DNA from: Pectobacterium atrosepticum
GTDB taxonomy: Bacteria; Pseudomonadota; Gammaproteobacteria; Enterobacterales; Enterobacteriaceae
Assembly: GCA_019056595.1 (NCBI GenBank)
Contig: CP036163.1
Coordinates: forward strand, 1,054,001-1,118,000
Reading direction: 5' to 3'
DNA: 64,000 nucleotides
Part shown: one piece after another, positions 18,160 through 28,200 of the stretch
Layout of the letters: each line of letters starts with the position of its first letter
Position numbering within the stretch: position 1 is the stretch's first letter
The notes under the pieces: generated by a model
Told to the model about the DNA's origin: nothing
Databases searched by the model: none
Seen by the model: only the letters and a program-made list of their open reading frames with translations
Translations under genes and position numbers: made by a program

Positions 18160-18177
18160 TATATACTAATCGATACA
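18160..18177. promoter_or_regulatory. Candidate TetR operator, copy 1
   Basis: TATATACTAATCGATACA matches the copy at 18214-18231 in 16 of 18 bases. It lies just upstream of the tetR start, within its promoter region. Confidence 0.55.
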
Positions 18178-18213
18178 AAATTCATTGACAACTCTCCCTC
18201 CCGACACTCAACA

Positions 18214-18231
18214 TATATACCGATCGATACA
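18214..18231. promoter_or_regulatory. Candidate TetR operator, copy 2
   Basis: TATATACCGATCGATACA contains a dyad around ATCGAT and repeats copy 1 with a 54-bp period. It lies upstream of the MFS gene, so one regulator could control both divergent promoters. Confidence 0.55.
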
Positions 18232-18300
18232 TTAATGATCATTTATAGCTGCCTTGTGAAATCCACGCAGGGTGAGAAATCTTCTGGAGAGTTATTTAAT

Positions 18301-19491
18301 ATGAAAAAACATACGCAAAATGATGAGGCTGATAGCCTGCCTGTTTTTGCTTTACTGGCACTGGCCATGACGGGTTTCATCTGTATATTGACCGAAACAA
18401 TCCCAGCGGGTCTTTTGCCTGGCATAAGTTCTGGCCTTAATATATCACCATCCGTTGCCGGGCAGATGGTAACCGCTTATGCAGCGGGTTCACTTCTGGC
18501 CGCCATTCCCCTGACTATCATGACCCAGGCATGGTCCAGACGTCTGGTTTTGCTTACTACGGTGGGCGGCTTTCTGCTCTTCAACAGCCTGACGGCTTTA
18601 TCTGATAGCGTTGCTGTCATTATGTGCGCCCGCTTTCTTGCCGGTGCAGCTGCAGGGCTGGCATGGAGTTTAATTGCGGGCTATGCAAGAAGAATGGTTG
18701 CTCCTTCACTTCAGGGACGGGCTCTTACGCTGGCAATGATTGGTACCCCTGTCGCACTTTCCCTTGGCGTGCCTGCAGGAACCTGGCTGGGGGATCTTCT
18801 GGGGTGGCGTCTGACCTTCGCCGTTATGTCCGGATTATCCGTGGCACTGATGGCCTGGATCATTCTGGCTGTTCCTGATTATCCAGGGCAGGCAACCCGG
18901 CAAAAAATGCGTCTCACTTCTGTCCTGTTGATCCCCGGTATCCGTCCTATTCTGGGAGTGGTTTTGACCTGGATGCTTGCGCACAATATTTTGTATACCT
19001 ATATCGCCCCTTTCCTGTCCCAGGCAGGGCTTTCATCAAGCGTGGATATTGTTCTGCTGGTTTTTGGCCTGGCTGCGATGGTCGGGATTTTCATCACCGG
19101 TAGGGTGATAGACTCCGGCCTGCGTATTGCCGTGCTTCTTTCACTTTCAGTATTCGCCCTTGTTTCGATCATCTTTGGTATTTCTGCCACATCCCCCGCC
19201 GTGATTTATCCCGGAATAGCAGTCTGGGGCCTGACGTTCGGAGGCGCTGCGACATTACTGCAAACAGCACTGGCAGATACGGCGGGTGAGCATGCTGATA
19301 TTGCGCTTTCAATGAATGTGGTGACCTGGAATAGCGCTATCGCTCTTGGTGGCCTTACAGGCGGGCTTCTGCTCAGACATGAAGGAGCCAGTTCTTTACC
19401 CTGGGCCCTACTTGCTCTGTTAATCGTTGCTCTGATTATTGCCTTTCGTGCCAGGAACCATGGATTCCCAGCGGGGGAGCGCTCATCGTAA
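18301..19491 (+). CDS. MFS drug/sugar efflux transporter
   Basis: The 396-residue protein is a 12-helix major facilitator of the AraJ/YdhP-like DHA1 group. It opens with FALLALAMTGFICILTETIPAGLLPGIS and has the family's LVLLTTVGGFLLFNSLTAL, the motif-A-like arginines after helix 2, and VGIFITGRVID in the second half. It should export small toxic compounds from the inner membrane by proton antiport. The ATG at 18301 follows GGAG by 8 nt; an open stretch 73 codons upstream overlaps tetR and is not used. Cargo of the cassette. Confidence 0.88.
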   Translation: MKKHTQNDEADSLPVFALLALAMTGFICILTETIPAGLLPGISSGLNISPSVAGQMVTAYAAGSLLAAIPLTIMTQAWSRRLVLLTTVGGFLLFNSLTALSDSVAVIMCARFLAGAAAGLAWSLIAGYARRMVAPSLQGRALTLAMIGTPVALSLGVPAGTWLGDLLGWRLTFAVMSGLSVALMAWIILAVPDYPGQATRQKMRLTSVLLIPGIRPILGVVLTWMLAHNILYTYIAPFLSQAGLSSSVDIVLLVFGLAAMVGIFITGRVIDSGLRIAVLLSLSVFALVSIIFGISATSPAVIYPGIAVWGLTFGGAATLLQTALADTAGEHADIALSMNVVTWNSAIALGGLTGGLLLRHEGASSLPWALLALLIVALIIAFRARNHGFPAGERSS

Positions 19492-19547
19492 ACAACTTGA
19501 TTATATTTTTGTCAGGGCGATTAAGCCTGCCCATGACTTTCTTATAA

Positions 19548-19661
19548 GAGGTCGTAAAAAAGGTCGAGGGGGCTGTGTTGGCAGGGTGTGGACACTGGCT
19601 ACCCGAGGAATGTCCGGCACCGTTGAACCCACTGGTTGTGAAATTTATTAACGACCAATAA
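19548..19661 (+). pseudogene. C-terminal remnant of an alpha/beta hydrolase
   Basis: After a stop at 19545-19547, the frame reads about 37 residues ending in [20 protein letters not shown] and KFIND before a stop. This is the typical C-terminal block of alpha/beta hydrolases: the catalytic His in GHW followed by PEE-P. Everything upstream of it is missing. It probably marks a third gene of an ancestral tetR-MFS-hydrolase unit that was truncated when the cassette formed. Confidence 0.6.
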
Positions 19662-19680
19662 TAGCCCCTCTGTTTTCCAT

Positions 19681-19707
19681 AAAAACTACGCTTTCGCGTA
19701 GTTTTTT
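19681..19707 (+). terminator. Intrinsic terminator inside the cassette
   Basis: ACTACGC, loop TTTC, GCGTAGT, then six T residues. It stops rightward transcription from the MFS gene before the right inverted repeat, protecting the antisense strand of nifY. The A-run on the other side could let it work both ways. Confidence 0.9.
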
Positions 19708-19744
19708 ATCACTGGATATTTTCAGTTAAAGGTTAAAATTTAGT

Positions 19745-19782
19745 CTTAACGTACAATAATTTTCGATATCCAAACGGAGCCC
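19745..19782 (-). repeat. Right 38-bp terminal inverted repeat of the cassette
   Basis: It begins CTTAACGTACAA and ends CCAAACGGAGCCC, the exact reverse complement of 17392-17429. The target duplication TTACT follows at 19783-19787. Confidence 0.95.
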
Positions 19783-19808
19783 TTACTTGTGGGCTAAATA
19801 CTTGCGGG

Positions 19809-20471
19809 CTAAAATATCCGTTCCTCCAGCGGATTGCCTTTTTCCAACCGTTTCGCCAACCAGGGTGGGAGACGGTCCGCCATCAGCGCTTGCAGGGCAT
19901 CGCACTGTGACAGAATAGAGGTTCCCGGTGGGACTTTCATCGGGTGCACATTATGGCGAATAATGCGCGCTGCCGCTGGACCGCCAATCGCTTCGCAAAA
20001 GAGCAAATGGCACCCTTCCAACAGCTGCGCACGGACTTCATTCCCCTCTTGTTCCCCTGACTCGCTAGGATAACGGCGTAGCCCGTGTAGCCAGTACCCC
20101 GCCTCGTCACACGCATAGATAAAAAACAGCCGACACTGACCAAAATGTCCGTTGATGGTCATGCCATCCTGTGACGAAAATGCAGCCAGTAACTGCGGTT
20201 GACGTCCCTTCGGCGAGACCACAGCCAGATGCGGTGGCAGTTCGCCCCGCAGACAAGCCATCACATTCTGCCAACGGCTGCGCGTCAGGAACGCGGGATC
20301 ACCAGGAAACGTGGCCAGCAGCTGTGGCTGATTCAGGGACATGAGAAACGCCACATCCAGAGAGACATCCTCTCCCTGATTGAGCCAGTGTAATAACTGC
20401 GGTGGCGAGAGTTCCGGCAGGCATTGAATCAGCGCAAACAACCGCCAGAACAGACGATCATCATCAGACAT
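19809..20471 (-). CDS. nifY: NifY, cofactor-insertion chaperone of apo-MoFe protein
   Basis: NifY binds apo-NifDK and FeMo-co and leaves when the cofactor is inserted. The 220-residue product has the NafY-type N-terminal helical half (MSDDDRLFWRLFALIQCLPEL) and the C-terminal cofactor-binding domain with QLLAAFSSQDGMTINGHFGQ, FIYACDEAGYWL, CHLLFCEAIGGPAAARIIRH and the terminal NPLEER. The ATG at 20471 matches Klebsiella NifY; 49 codons of open frame upstream run into nifT. It is the last gene of nifHDKTY, and its stop lies 22 bp from the cassette's target duplication. Confidence 0.94.
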   Translation of the reverse strand: MSDDDRLFWRLFALIQCLPELSPPQLLHWLNQGEDVSLDVAFLMSLNQPQLLATFPGDPAFLTRSRWQNVMACLRGELPPHLAVVSPKGRQPQLLAAFSSQDGMTINGHFGQCRLFFIYACDEAGYWLHGLRRYPSESGEQEGNEVRAQLLEGCHLLFCEAIGGPAAARIIRHNVHPMKVPPGTSILSQCDALQALMADRLPPWLAKRLEKGNPLEERIF

Positions 20472-20484
20472 GCTCCCCTCCTGT

Positions 20485-20703
20485 TCATACCACATCAGGT
20501 CGTGTGGCACGTAAACTGATCGGAAAAGCAGGTTTCTCTGCCTGTGGATTAACGTAGTAACGTTTTCCCCCTTCCAGTTCAACCTCACCGCCCCAACGTT
20601 CGTGGCTATCGAATTCAATCCCGGTCACTCTCGCTTCCAGATCTTGTTTGGCGATATAGCAATACAACTGTGAATTGCGTTCACGAAAAATCACCATCGG
20701 CAT
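20485..20703 (-). CDS. nifT: NifT, small nitrogenase-associated protein
   Basis: The 72-residue product is NifT (FixT), of unknown biochemical role but conserved beside nifK in enteric clusters. Diagnostic segments are MPMVIFRERNSQLYCYIAKQDLE and RWGGEVELEGGKRYYV. The ATG at 20703 has GAGGA upstream. It lies 13 bp before nifY and 72 bp after nifK. Confidence 0.92.
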   Translation of the reverse strand: MPMVIFRERNSQLYCYIAKQDLEARVTGIEFDSHERWGGEVELEGGKRYYVNPQAEKPAFPISLRATRPDVV

Positions 20704-20775
20704 CGCGTCCTCCTTTGCTGCATGTGACGGCCCGAACAACATCGGGCCGATATGACGGTCAAAATAACCACATGA

Positions 20776-22344
20776 TTAGCGAACAAGATCAAAGCCGTAG
20801 TCCGTTTTTCCCAGTTTCATGGTGTCGCGATCCAGTTTTTCCAATACCGCATTCACCAGCGAGGTGAGGATGGACATCGCTCCTTCATAACCCCAGGTTG
20901 TTTGGCGGTGCAGATGATGGCGATCAAATAGCGGGAAACCGAGGCGAATCAGCGGTACTTCAAACTGCTCGCCCTTCGCCAGCGTGTCACGCTGAATGAA
21001 TTTGCCGTAGGAGTTGCCGATCATAAAATCGGGCTGTTTGGTGAACATCAGCGAGCGGAAATGCCACAGATCGCTATTGATGTACACGTCGCTTTCCTGC
21101 CCATAGGGTGATGCTTCCAGTATTTTTTTCATCGCTTTCTGCCAGCGTTTGTTGCCGTTGTGGCACAGGATCACCGTTGGCTCGCATCCAAGTTCTAACA
21201 AGAACTGTGTCAGCCCCATGACAAAATCCGGGTCGCCATACAAACCGAAACGTTTACCGTGCAGCCAGGTATGTGAGTCGAGCATCATGTCCACTAACCG
21301 CCCACGTTCCAGCGTCAATGCTTCACCGATCGGCACGTCGGTCAGCGCACTGATGGTCATCAGGAGTTTATCCGTTGCGTTTAATCCGATGGGGACTGAC
21401 ACCTCGGTGGCAGGCTGATTCCAGACATCCTGAACCATTTTCTTGGTTTTGATCAGGTGCCACGGCTGCAATAACAGCGTATCAATGGCGTTCGGCGCAT
21501 CACGCATCTCTTGCTGGGTAGTCCCCCCGGCATACATGCGGTAGTGGCCGTCTGCAGGGGTATCCAACACCTCGGAAGGGTCGGACAGAATGGCACAGGG
21601 GACGCCCATGTCAGCCATCATGCGTTTCAATACCCGATAGTTCCCCAGATAGGTTTCAAATCCCGTCACCAGATTAAGGCGCGGCAGGCTACCCGGCTGA
21701 TAATGTTTATCTTCCCCCACGGTAAAGGTACGGGCGAACCCCTCAAACATATTGTCCCAGCCGGTGATGTGGCTACCGATAAAGCTGGGCGTATGGGCAT
21801 AAGGGATCGGCATGTCTGCATCGACAAAGCCATCTTTCTTGGCATTGGCGATAAACGCCTGAAGATCGTCACCGATGACTTCCGCCATACAGGTGGTAGA
21901 AACCGCAATGACCTCCGGTTTGTAAAGCGCGCTGGCGTTCTCCAGACCCGCGTTCAGGTTGTTATTCCCCCCGAATACGGCGGCATCTTCCGTCATTGAA
22001 TCCGAAACGCAGGCGATCGGCTCTTTAAAGTGACGGTTGAAGTAAGTACGAAAATAGGCAACACACCCCTGCGAACCATGAACATAGGGCAAGGTGTTGG
22101 CAAAGCCGAGAGAACACAGCACAGAGCCTAAAGGCTGGCAGGCTTTCGCGGGATCAATGGTTAGCGCTTCGCGCTTAAAATTCAGTTCCTGATACGCTTG
22201 CGTGGTGGTCCACTCAAAGACCTCGCGTACCCGCTGCTCATCATGCGCCTCTTCCAATGGGCGTTTATTGTGAAACAGCGTTTGGTATTCCTCCTGCTCG
22301 AACAAGGGGTAGCAGGACTGGGCTTTCTCTGCAGTTTGGCTCAT
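20776..22344 (-). CDS. nifK: NifK, nitrogenase MoFe protein beta chain
   Basis: NifK pairs with NifD in the alpha2-beta2 MoFe protein that reduces N2. The 522-residue protein has the three P-cluster cysteines: KACQPLG near 70, HGSQGC near 95 and STTCMAEVIGDD near 153. The N-terminal extension and the C-terminus DYGFDLVR follow the enteric type. The ATG at 22344 was chosen to match MSQTAEK; a start seven codons upstream is unlikely. Confidence 0.97.
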   Translation of the reverse strand: MSQTAEKAQSCYPLFEQEEYQTLFHNKRPLEEAHDEQRVREVFEWTTTQAYQELNFKREALTIDPAKACQPLGSVLCSLGFANTLPYVHGSQGCVAYFRTYFNRHFKEPIACVSDSMTEDAAVFGGNNNLNAGLENASALYKPEVIAVSTTCMAEVIGDDLQAFIANAKKDGFVDADMPIPYAHTPSFIGSHITGWDNMFEGFARTFTVGEDKHYQPGSLPRLNLVTGFETYLGNYRVLKRMMADMGVPCAILSDPSEVLDTPADGHYRMYAGGTTQQEMRDAPNAIDTLLLQPWHLIKTKKMVQDVWNQPATEVSVPIGLNATDKLLMTISALTDVPIGEALTLERGRLVDMMLDSHTWLHGKRFGLYGDPDFVMGLTQFLLELGCEPTVILCHNGNKRWQKAMKKILEASPYGQESDVYINSDLWHFRSLMFTKQPDFMIGNSYGKFIQRDTLAKGEQFEVPLIRLGFPLFDRHHLHRQTTWGYEGAMSILTSLVNAVLEKLDRDTMKLGKTDYGFDLVR

Positions 22345-22402
22345 GGTGCTCTCCTCCCGCGCCACTCATCTGTGAACTAACGGGATATCAGGATAATAAG
22401 AA

Positions 22403-23851
22403 TCAGGCTGATTTCAGCCACGGGGCTGTCAACGCTTGCCAACTCGGGTTATTGAGCGTCATGTCCATATCGCGGGCAAAAATGGCGAAACCGTCATAGC
22501 CGTGATAAGGGCCGGAGTAGTCCCAGGAATGCATCTGGCGGAACGGCACGCCCATTTTCTGAAAGATATACTTCTCCTTGATCCCCGACCCGACCAGATC
22601 CGGTTTTAAGGCTTTGACAAACGCCTCCAGCTCATAGCTGCTGGCGTCATCGAACAGCAGCGTGCCCTCTTTCAAATCAGGCAACGTCCGGTCGTAATCG
22701 TCGTTATGACCAAACTCATAGCCGGTTCCGATAATCTCCATACCGAGATCTTCGTACGCCCCGATAATGTGGCGTGGACGCAACCCGCCGAGATAGAGCA
22801 GGACTTTGCGTCCTTCCAGTCGCGGACGGTATTTGGCGATCACCGCATCCGTTTGCGCCTGATAGCGAGCAATTACCGCTTCGGCGTTTTTCTGAATCGT
22901 CTCATCAAACTGCAAGGCAATCTTGCGCAGTGATTCGGCAATTTTGGTCGGCCCGAAGAAGTTGTATTCCATCCAGGGAATGCCATGCTTTTCTTCCATA
23001 TGGCGTGAGATGTAGTTCATAGAGCGGTAGCAGTGGACCAGATTCAGCTTCACATAGGGGGTGTTTTCCATCTCCACCAGCGTGCCGTCGCCGGACCATT
23101 GCGCCACGACTCTCAGCCCCATTTCTTCCAGCAGAATGCGTGAAGCCCAGGCATCGCCGCCAATGTTGTAGTCACCGATAATCGCGACATCATAGGCCGT
23201 TGATTCAAAAGGTTTACCCTCACGGTTATCCAGCACCCAATCGCGGATCACGTCGTTGGCGATATGGTGACCTAGCGACTGCGACACACCGCGAAAGCCT
23301 TCACAACGCACCGGAACCACAGGTTTGCCGATAGCTTCACGGCTAACATTCGCGACCGCTTCGATATCATCCCCAATCAACCCCACTGGGCATTCCGACT
23401 GAATAGAGATACCTTTGGTCAACGGAAACAGAAGTTCCAGTTCCTCGATCAATTTGGTGAGCTTTTTATCGCCACCAAACACGATGTCCTTCTCCTGAAA
23501 ATCGGAGGAGAAATTGAGAGTACCGAAGCTGTCAACGCCGCTAACGCCGTTGTAGTAGTTACGACGCCCCGCGCGGGAATATTGACCGCAGCCAATTGGC
23601 CCGTGGGAAACATGGGCCATGTCCTTGATCGGCCCAAATACCACACCTTTGGAACCGGCGTAGGCGCAGCCGCGAACCGTCATCACCCCCGGCTGGGATT
23701 TACGGTTGGAAACCAGACATTTTCCGACGCCCTCCTGCGTCGGATCGGCCACCATCATGTGTTTCTTGCGCTCTTTACGCGTTTTGTCAGGGAAAACCTC
23801 CAGCACTTCCTGGATGATCGCCTGATTGCGTTCACTCGTAGCATTTGCCAT
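22403..23851 (-). CDS. nifD: NifD, nitrogenase MoFe protein alpha chain
   Basis: NifD holds the FeMo-cofactor where N2 is reduced. The 482-residue product shows P-cluster cysteines in [10 protein letters not shown] (near 62), [13 protein letters not shown] (near 88) and [11 protein letters not shown] (near 154), and the downstream His ligand region [16 protein letters not shown], near residue 442. It sits 60 bp after nifH in nifHDKTY. Confidence 0.97.
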   Translation of the reverse strand: MANATSERNQAIIQEVLEVFPDKTRKERKKHMMVADPTQEGVGKCLVSNRKSQPGVMTVRGCAYAGSKGVVFGPIKDMAHVSHGPIGCGQYSRAGRRNYYNGVSGVDSFGTLNFSSDFQEKDIVFGGDKKLTKLIEELELLFPLTKGISIQSECPVGLIGDDIEAVANVSREAIGKPVVPVRCEGFRGVSQSLGHHIANDVIRDWVLDNREGKPFESTAYDVAIIGDYNIGGDAWASRILLEEMGLRVVAQWSGDGTLVEMENTPYVKLNLVHCYRSMNYISRHMEEKHGIPWMEYNFFGPTKIAESLRKIALQFDETIQKNAEAVIARYQAQTDAVIAKYRPRLEGRKVLLYLGGLRPRHIIGAYEDLGMEIIGTGYEFGHNDDYDRTLPDLKEGTLLFDDASSYELEAFVKALKPDLVGSGIKEKYIFQKMGVPFRQMHSWDYSGPYHGYDGFAIFARDMDMTLNNPSWQALTAPWLKSA

Positions 23852-23911
23852 TCCAATGTTCCTTCTGCGTCATATGCCCCCTAACGGCAGCCTATGACGG
23901 GGGTTAAGCGA

Positions 23912-24940
<1,029 letters not shown>

Positions 24941-24953
24941 TCAGCGAACCAAT

Positions 24954-24969
24954 TGTTGTAAAGAGAACA
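24954..24969. promoter_or_regulatory. NifA upstream activator sequence of nifH
   Basis: TGTTGTAAAGAGAACA fits TGT-N10-ACA. It lies about 130 bp upstream of the predicted nifH start. Confidence 0.85.
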
Positions 24970-25034
24970 ATTGTGGTCAGGGAAGGGGTTGAGCGTGTCG
25001 GCAAGCCTGTTCAGCCCGCATCACCACGACAGTT

Positions 25035-25050
25035 TGTTGGCAGCCCGACA
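25035..25050. promoter_or_regulatory. NifA upstream activator sequence of nifJ
   Basis: TGTTGGCAGCCCGACA fits TGT-N10-ACA. It lies about 150 bp upstream of the predicted nifJ start, on the other side of the shared nifH-nifJ regulatory region. Confidence 0.8.
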
Positions 25051-25165
25051 GGATGTGGCTGTTTCTGTCTTATTCCACGCAATTCCTCACCCTATCCCTG
25101 TGACATTCGCGGCAACTACTCAAGTTAACCCATTAAAAAATAGTGTCATTTTTTCTATACCTCGA

Positions 25166-25184
25166 CATGGCACAGGCTGTGCTA
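25166..25184 (+). promoter_or_regulatory. nifJ sigma-54 promoter (-24/-12)
   Basis: ACATGGCACAGGCTGTGCT has TGGCAC and GTGC with GG-N10-GC spacing, and is itself near-palindromic. The predicted start is near 25194. Confidence 0.8.
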
Positions 25185-25282
25185 CTGACTCGCTGAGACG
25201 GTGAATCAGGGGCGCTGCCTGTCATTGCCCATTTTCACCTGCGCCCAACGTGTCACCTGCTCCCAACCAAGAGGAATCCCGC

Positions 25283-28200
25283 ATGACCCGAAAAATGAAA
25301 ACGATGGATGGGAATGCCGCTGCGGCGTATATCTCTTACGCCTTCACCGACGTAGCAGCCATCTATCCCATCACCCCTTCTACCCCCATGGCAGAAAACG
25401 TAGATGAATGGAGCGCACAGGGTAAAAAGAACCTGTTTGGTCAACCGGTGCGCCTGATAGAAATGCAGTCCGAAGCCGGAGCGGCTGGCGCGGTACATGG
25501 TGCTCTGCAAGTCGGAGCCTTGACCACCACGTACACTGCCTCGCAGGGATTGCTGTTGATGATCCCCAATTTATACAAAATTGCTGGTGAACTGCTGCCG
25601 GGCGTGTTTCATGTCAGCGCACGTGCGTTGGCTACCAACTCGTTGAACATTTTTGGCGACCATCAGGATGTGATGGCCGTACGCCAAACGGGCTGTGCCA
25701 TGCTGGCAGAAAGCAGCGTGCAGCAGGTGATGGATCTCTCCGCCGTGGCGCACCTTACTGCCATCAAAGGCCGTGTGCCTTTTATCAATTTCTTCGATGG
25801 TTTCCGCACCTCGCACGAAATCCAGAAGATCGAACTGCTGGACTATGAAGAACTAGAGCCGTTATTGGATCGTGACGCGCTGAATGCCTTTCGCCGTCGT
25901 GCCCTGAACCCCGATCACCCAGTGATTCGAGGGACGGCACAAAACCCAGATATTTACTTTCAAGAACGCGAAGCCGTTAACCGCTTTTATGACGCGCTGC
26001 CTGAGATGGTGGAAGGCTATATGGCGCAAATCACCCAACTCACCGGACGCGAATACCATCTGTTTAACTACCACGGCGCGCTGGATGCCGAACGGTTGAT
26101 CATCGCCATGGGGTCGGTGTGCGAGACCATTCAGGAAACCGTCGATTATCTGAATCAGCAAGGGGAAAAGGTGGGGCTGCTGACGGTACATCTCTACCGC
26201 CCGTTTTCTCTGCCGCATTTCTTTGCCCACATCCCAGAAACCGTACAACGCATCGCGGTACTCGACCGCACCAAAGAGCCGGGATCTCAAGCTGAGCCCT
26301 TATGCCTCGATGTGAGAAATGCCTATTACCGTCATGCACAACCGCCGCTGATTGTCGGTGGACGCTACGCGCTGGGAGGAAAAGATATTCTGCCAGCACA
26401 CATCGTTGCCGTATTCGAGAATCTTAAGCACCCATTGCCGCAAGATAGCTTTACCGTGGGGATTATTGATGACGTGACCCACACCTCGTTGCCGGTTTCA
26501 ACGACACCGATCAACGTCTCGAAACCAGGAACGACCGCATGTAAATTCTGGGGACTGGGTTCCGACGGAACTGTGGGTGCTAACAAAAGCGCCATCAAGA
26601 TTATTGGCGATCACACCCCGCTCTACGCTCAGGCCTATTTTTCCTATGATTCGAAAAAGTCGGGCGGCATTACCGTCTCCCATTTGCGCTTTGGACAGAG
26701 CCCGATTACCTCGCCTTATCTGATCCACCATGCGGATTTCATTGCCTGCTCGCAGCAAAGCTACGTGGAGAAATACGATCTGCTGGTGGGGTTAAAACCG
26801 GGCGGCACTTTTTTGCTTAACTGTTCCTGGACGGCTGAAGAGCTGGCAGCGAAATTACCTAACGCCATGAAACGCTATCTGGCGCAGCACGCCATCCGTT
26901 TCTATACCCTCAACGCGGTACACATTGCGCAGCGTCTTGGGTTAGGTGGCCGTTTTAATATGATTATGCAGGCGGCTTTCTTCAAGCTGGCCGCGATCAT
27001 TGCGCCAGAAACCGCCGCCGACTATCTGAAAGCGGCAGTAGTCAAATCCTATGGCAGCAAAGGTCAAAACGTGGTGGACATGAATAGCGCCGCGATAGAC
27101 GAGGGGATGCAGGCGTTGGTCGAAGTGATAATTCCCGAAACCTGGGCGACGCTGCCGGAGGTGGAAGGGAAAGAAGTGCGCGTCCTGCCCGATTTTATCC
27201 GCAATATTCTGGAACCGATGAATCGTCAGGAGGGAGACAACTTACCCGTCAGCGCCTTTATTGGCATGGAGGATGGGACTTTCCCTCTCGGTACTGCCGC
27301 CTATGAGAAACGCGGTATCGCAATTCAGGTGCCCGCATGGCAACCCGAGGGCTGTACTCAGTGCAACCAGTGTGCCTTTATCTGTCCTCATGCCGCTATT
27401 CGCCCCGCTCTGCTGAGTCAGGAAGATCGAAGTAACGCCCCGGTGGTGCTGCTGAGTAAAGTAGCTCAAGGGGCGAAAGCCTACGAATACCATCTGGCAG
27501 TATCACCGCTGGATTGCTCCGGCTGCGGTAACTGTGTCGATATTTGCCCGTCACGCGGCAAAGCACTGACAATGCAACCGATCGATAGCCAGCGTCACCA
27601 GATTCCGCTATGGGAACAGGTGCTCTCCCTTGCGCCTAAAGGTAATCCCTTTAACAAAATCTCGGTAAAAGGCAGTCAATTTGAAACACCCCTATTGGAA
27701 TTTTCTGGCGCATGCGCGGGCTGCGGCGAAACGCCCTATGCCAAGCTGTTGACCCAATTATTTGGCGATCGCATGTTGGTAGCAAACGCGACTGGATGCT
27801 CCTCCATTTGGGGAGCCAGCGCACCGTCCATTCCCTACACCACCAACCATAAAGGGCAAGGACCGGCCTGGGCTAACTCACTGTTCGAAGACAACGCCGA
27901 ATTTGGTCTGGGTATGTTGTTGGGAAGCCGTGCGATCCGCGATCAACTTGCTAAGGATGTACAAGCTGCACTGGCCTTACCCCTCACCCCAGCACTGAAT
28001 ACGGCATTCAGCAACTGGCTGGAACTGAAGGATCGCGGAGAAGGCTCACGGGAACGTGCCGATGCAGTGATCGATATGCTGGCAGAAGAACGCGGTAAGG
28101 ATCCCCTACTCACTCACCTTTACCAGAACCGTGATTACCTGACCAAGCCTTCGCAGTGGGTCTTCGGTGGCGATGGTTGGGCATACGATATTGGTTACGG

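Larger units (their letters stand above)
17392..19782. mobile_element. Tn3-type inverted-repeat cassette carrying tetR and MFS genes, no transposase
   Basis: The 2391-bp segment is bounded by perfect 38-bp inverted repeats and flanked by the 5-bp direct repeat TTACT (17387-17391 and 19783-19787). A 38-bp repeat starting with GGG and ending inward with ACGTTAAG, plus a 5-bp duplication, is the signature of Tn3-family transposition. Inside are only a TetR regulator, an MFS transporter and a hydrolase fragment; no transposase or resolvase frame is present. It therefore resembles the non-autonomous Tn3 derivatives called mobile insertion cassettes or TIMEs, which need a related transposase in trans. 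It sits between nifY and nifE, which are otherwise separated by about 170 bp. Confidence 0.9.

Noticed and set aside
18082-18300. Upstream extension of the MFS gene
   Set aside because: It overlaps tetR and the operator region. The ATG at 18301 has a GGAG site and the family N-terminus.
17430-19744. Transposase or resolvase inside the Tn3-like cassette
   Set aside because: Both strands were read between the inverted repeats; only tetR, the MFS gene and a hydrolase scrap were found. There is no room or motif for a Tn3 transposase.
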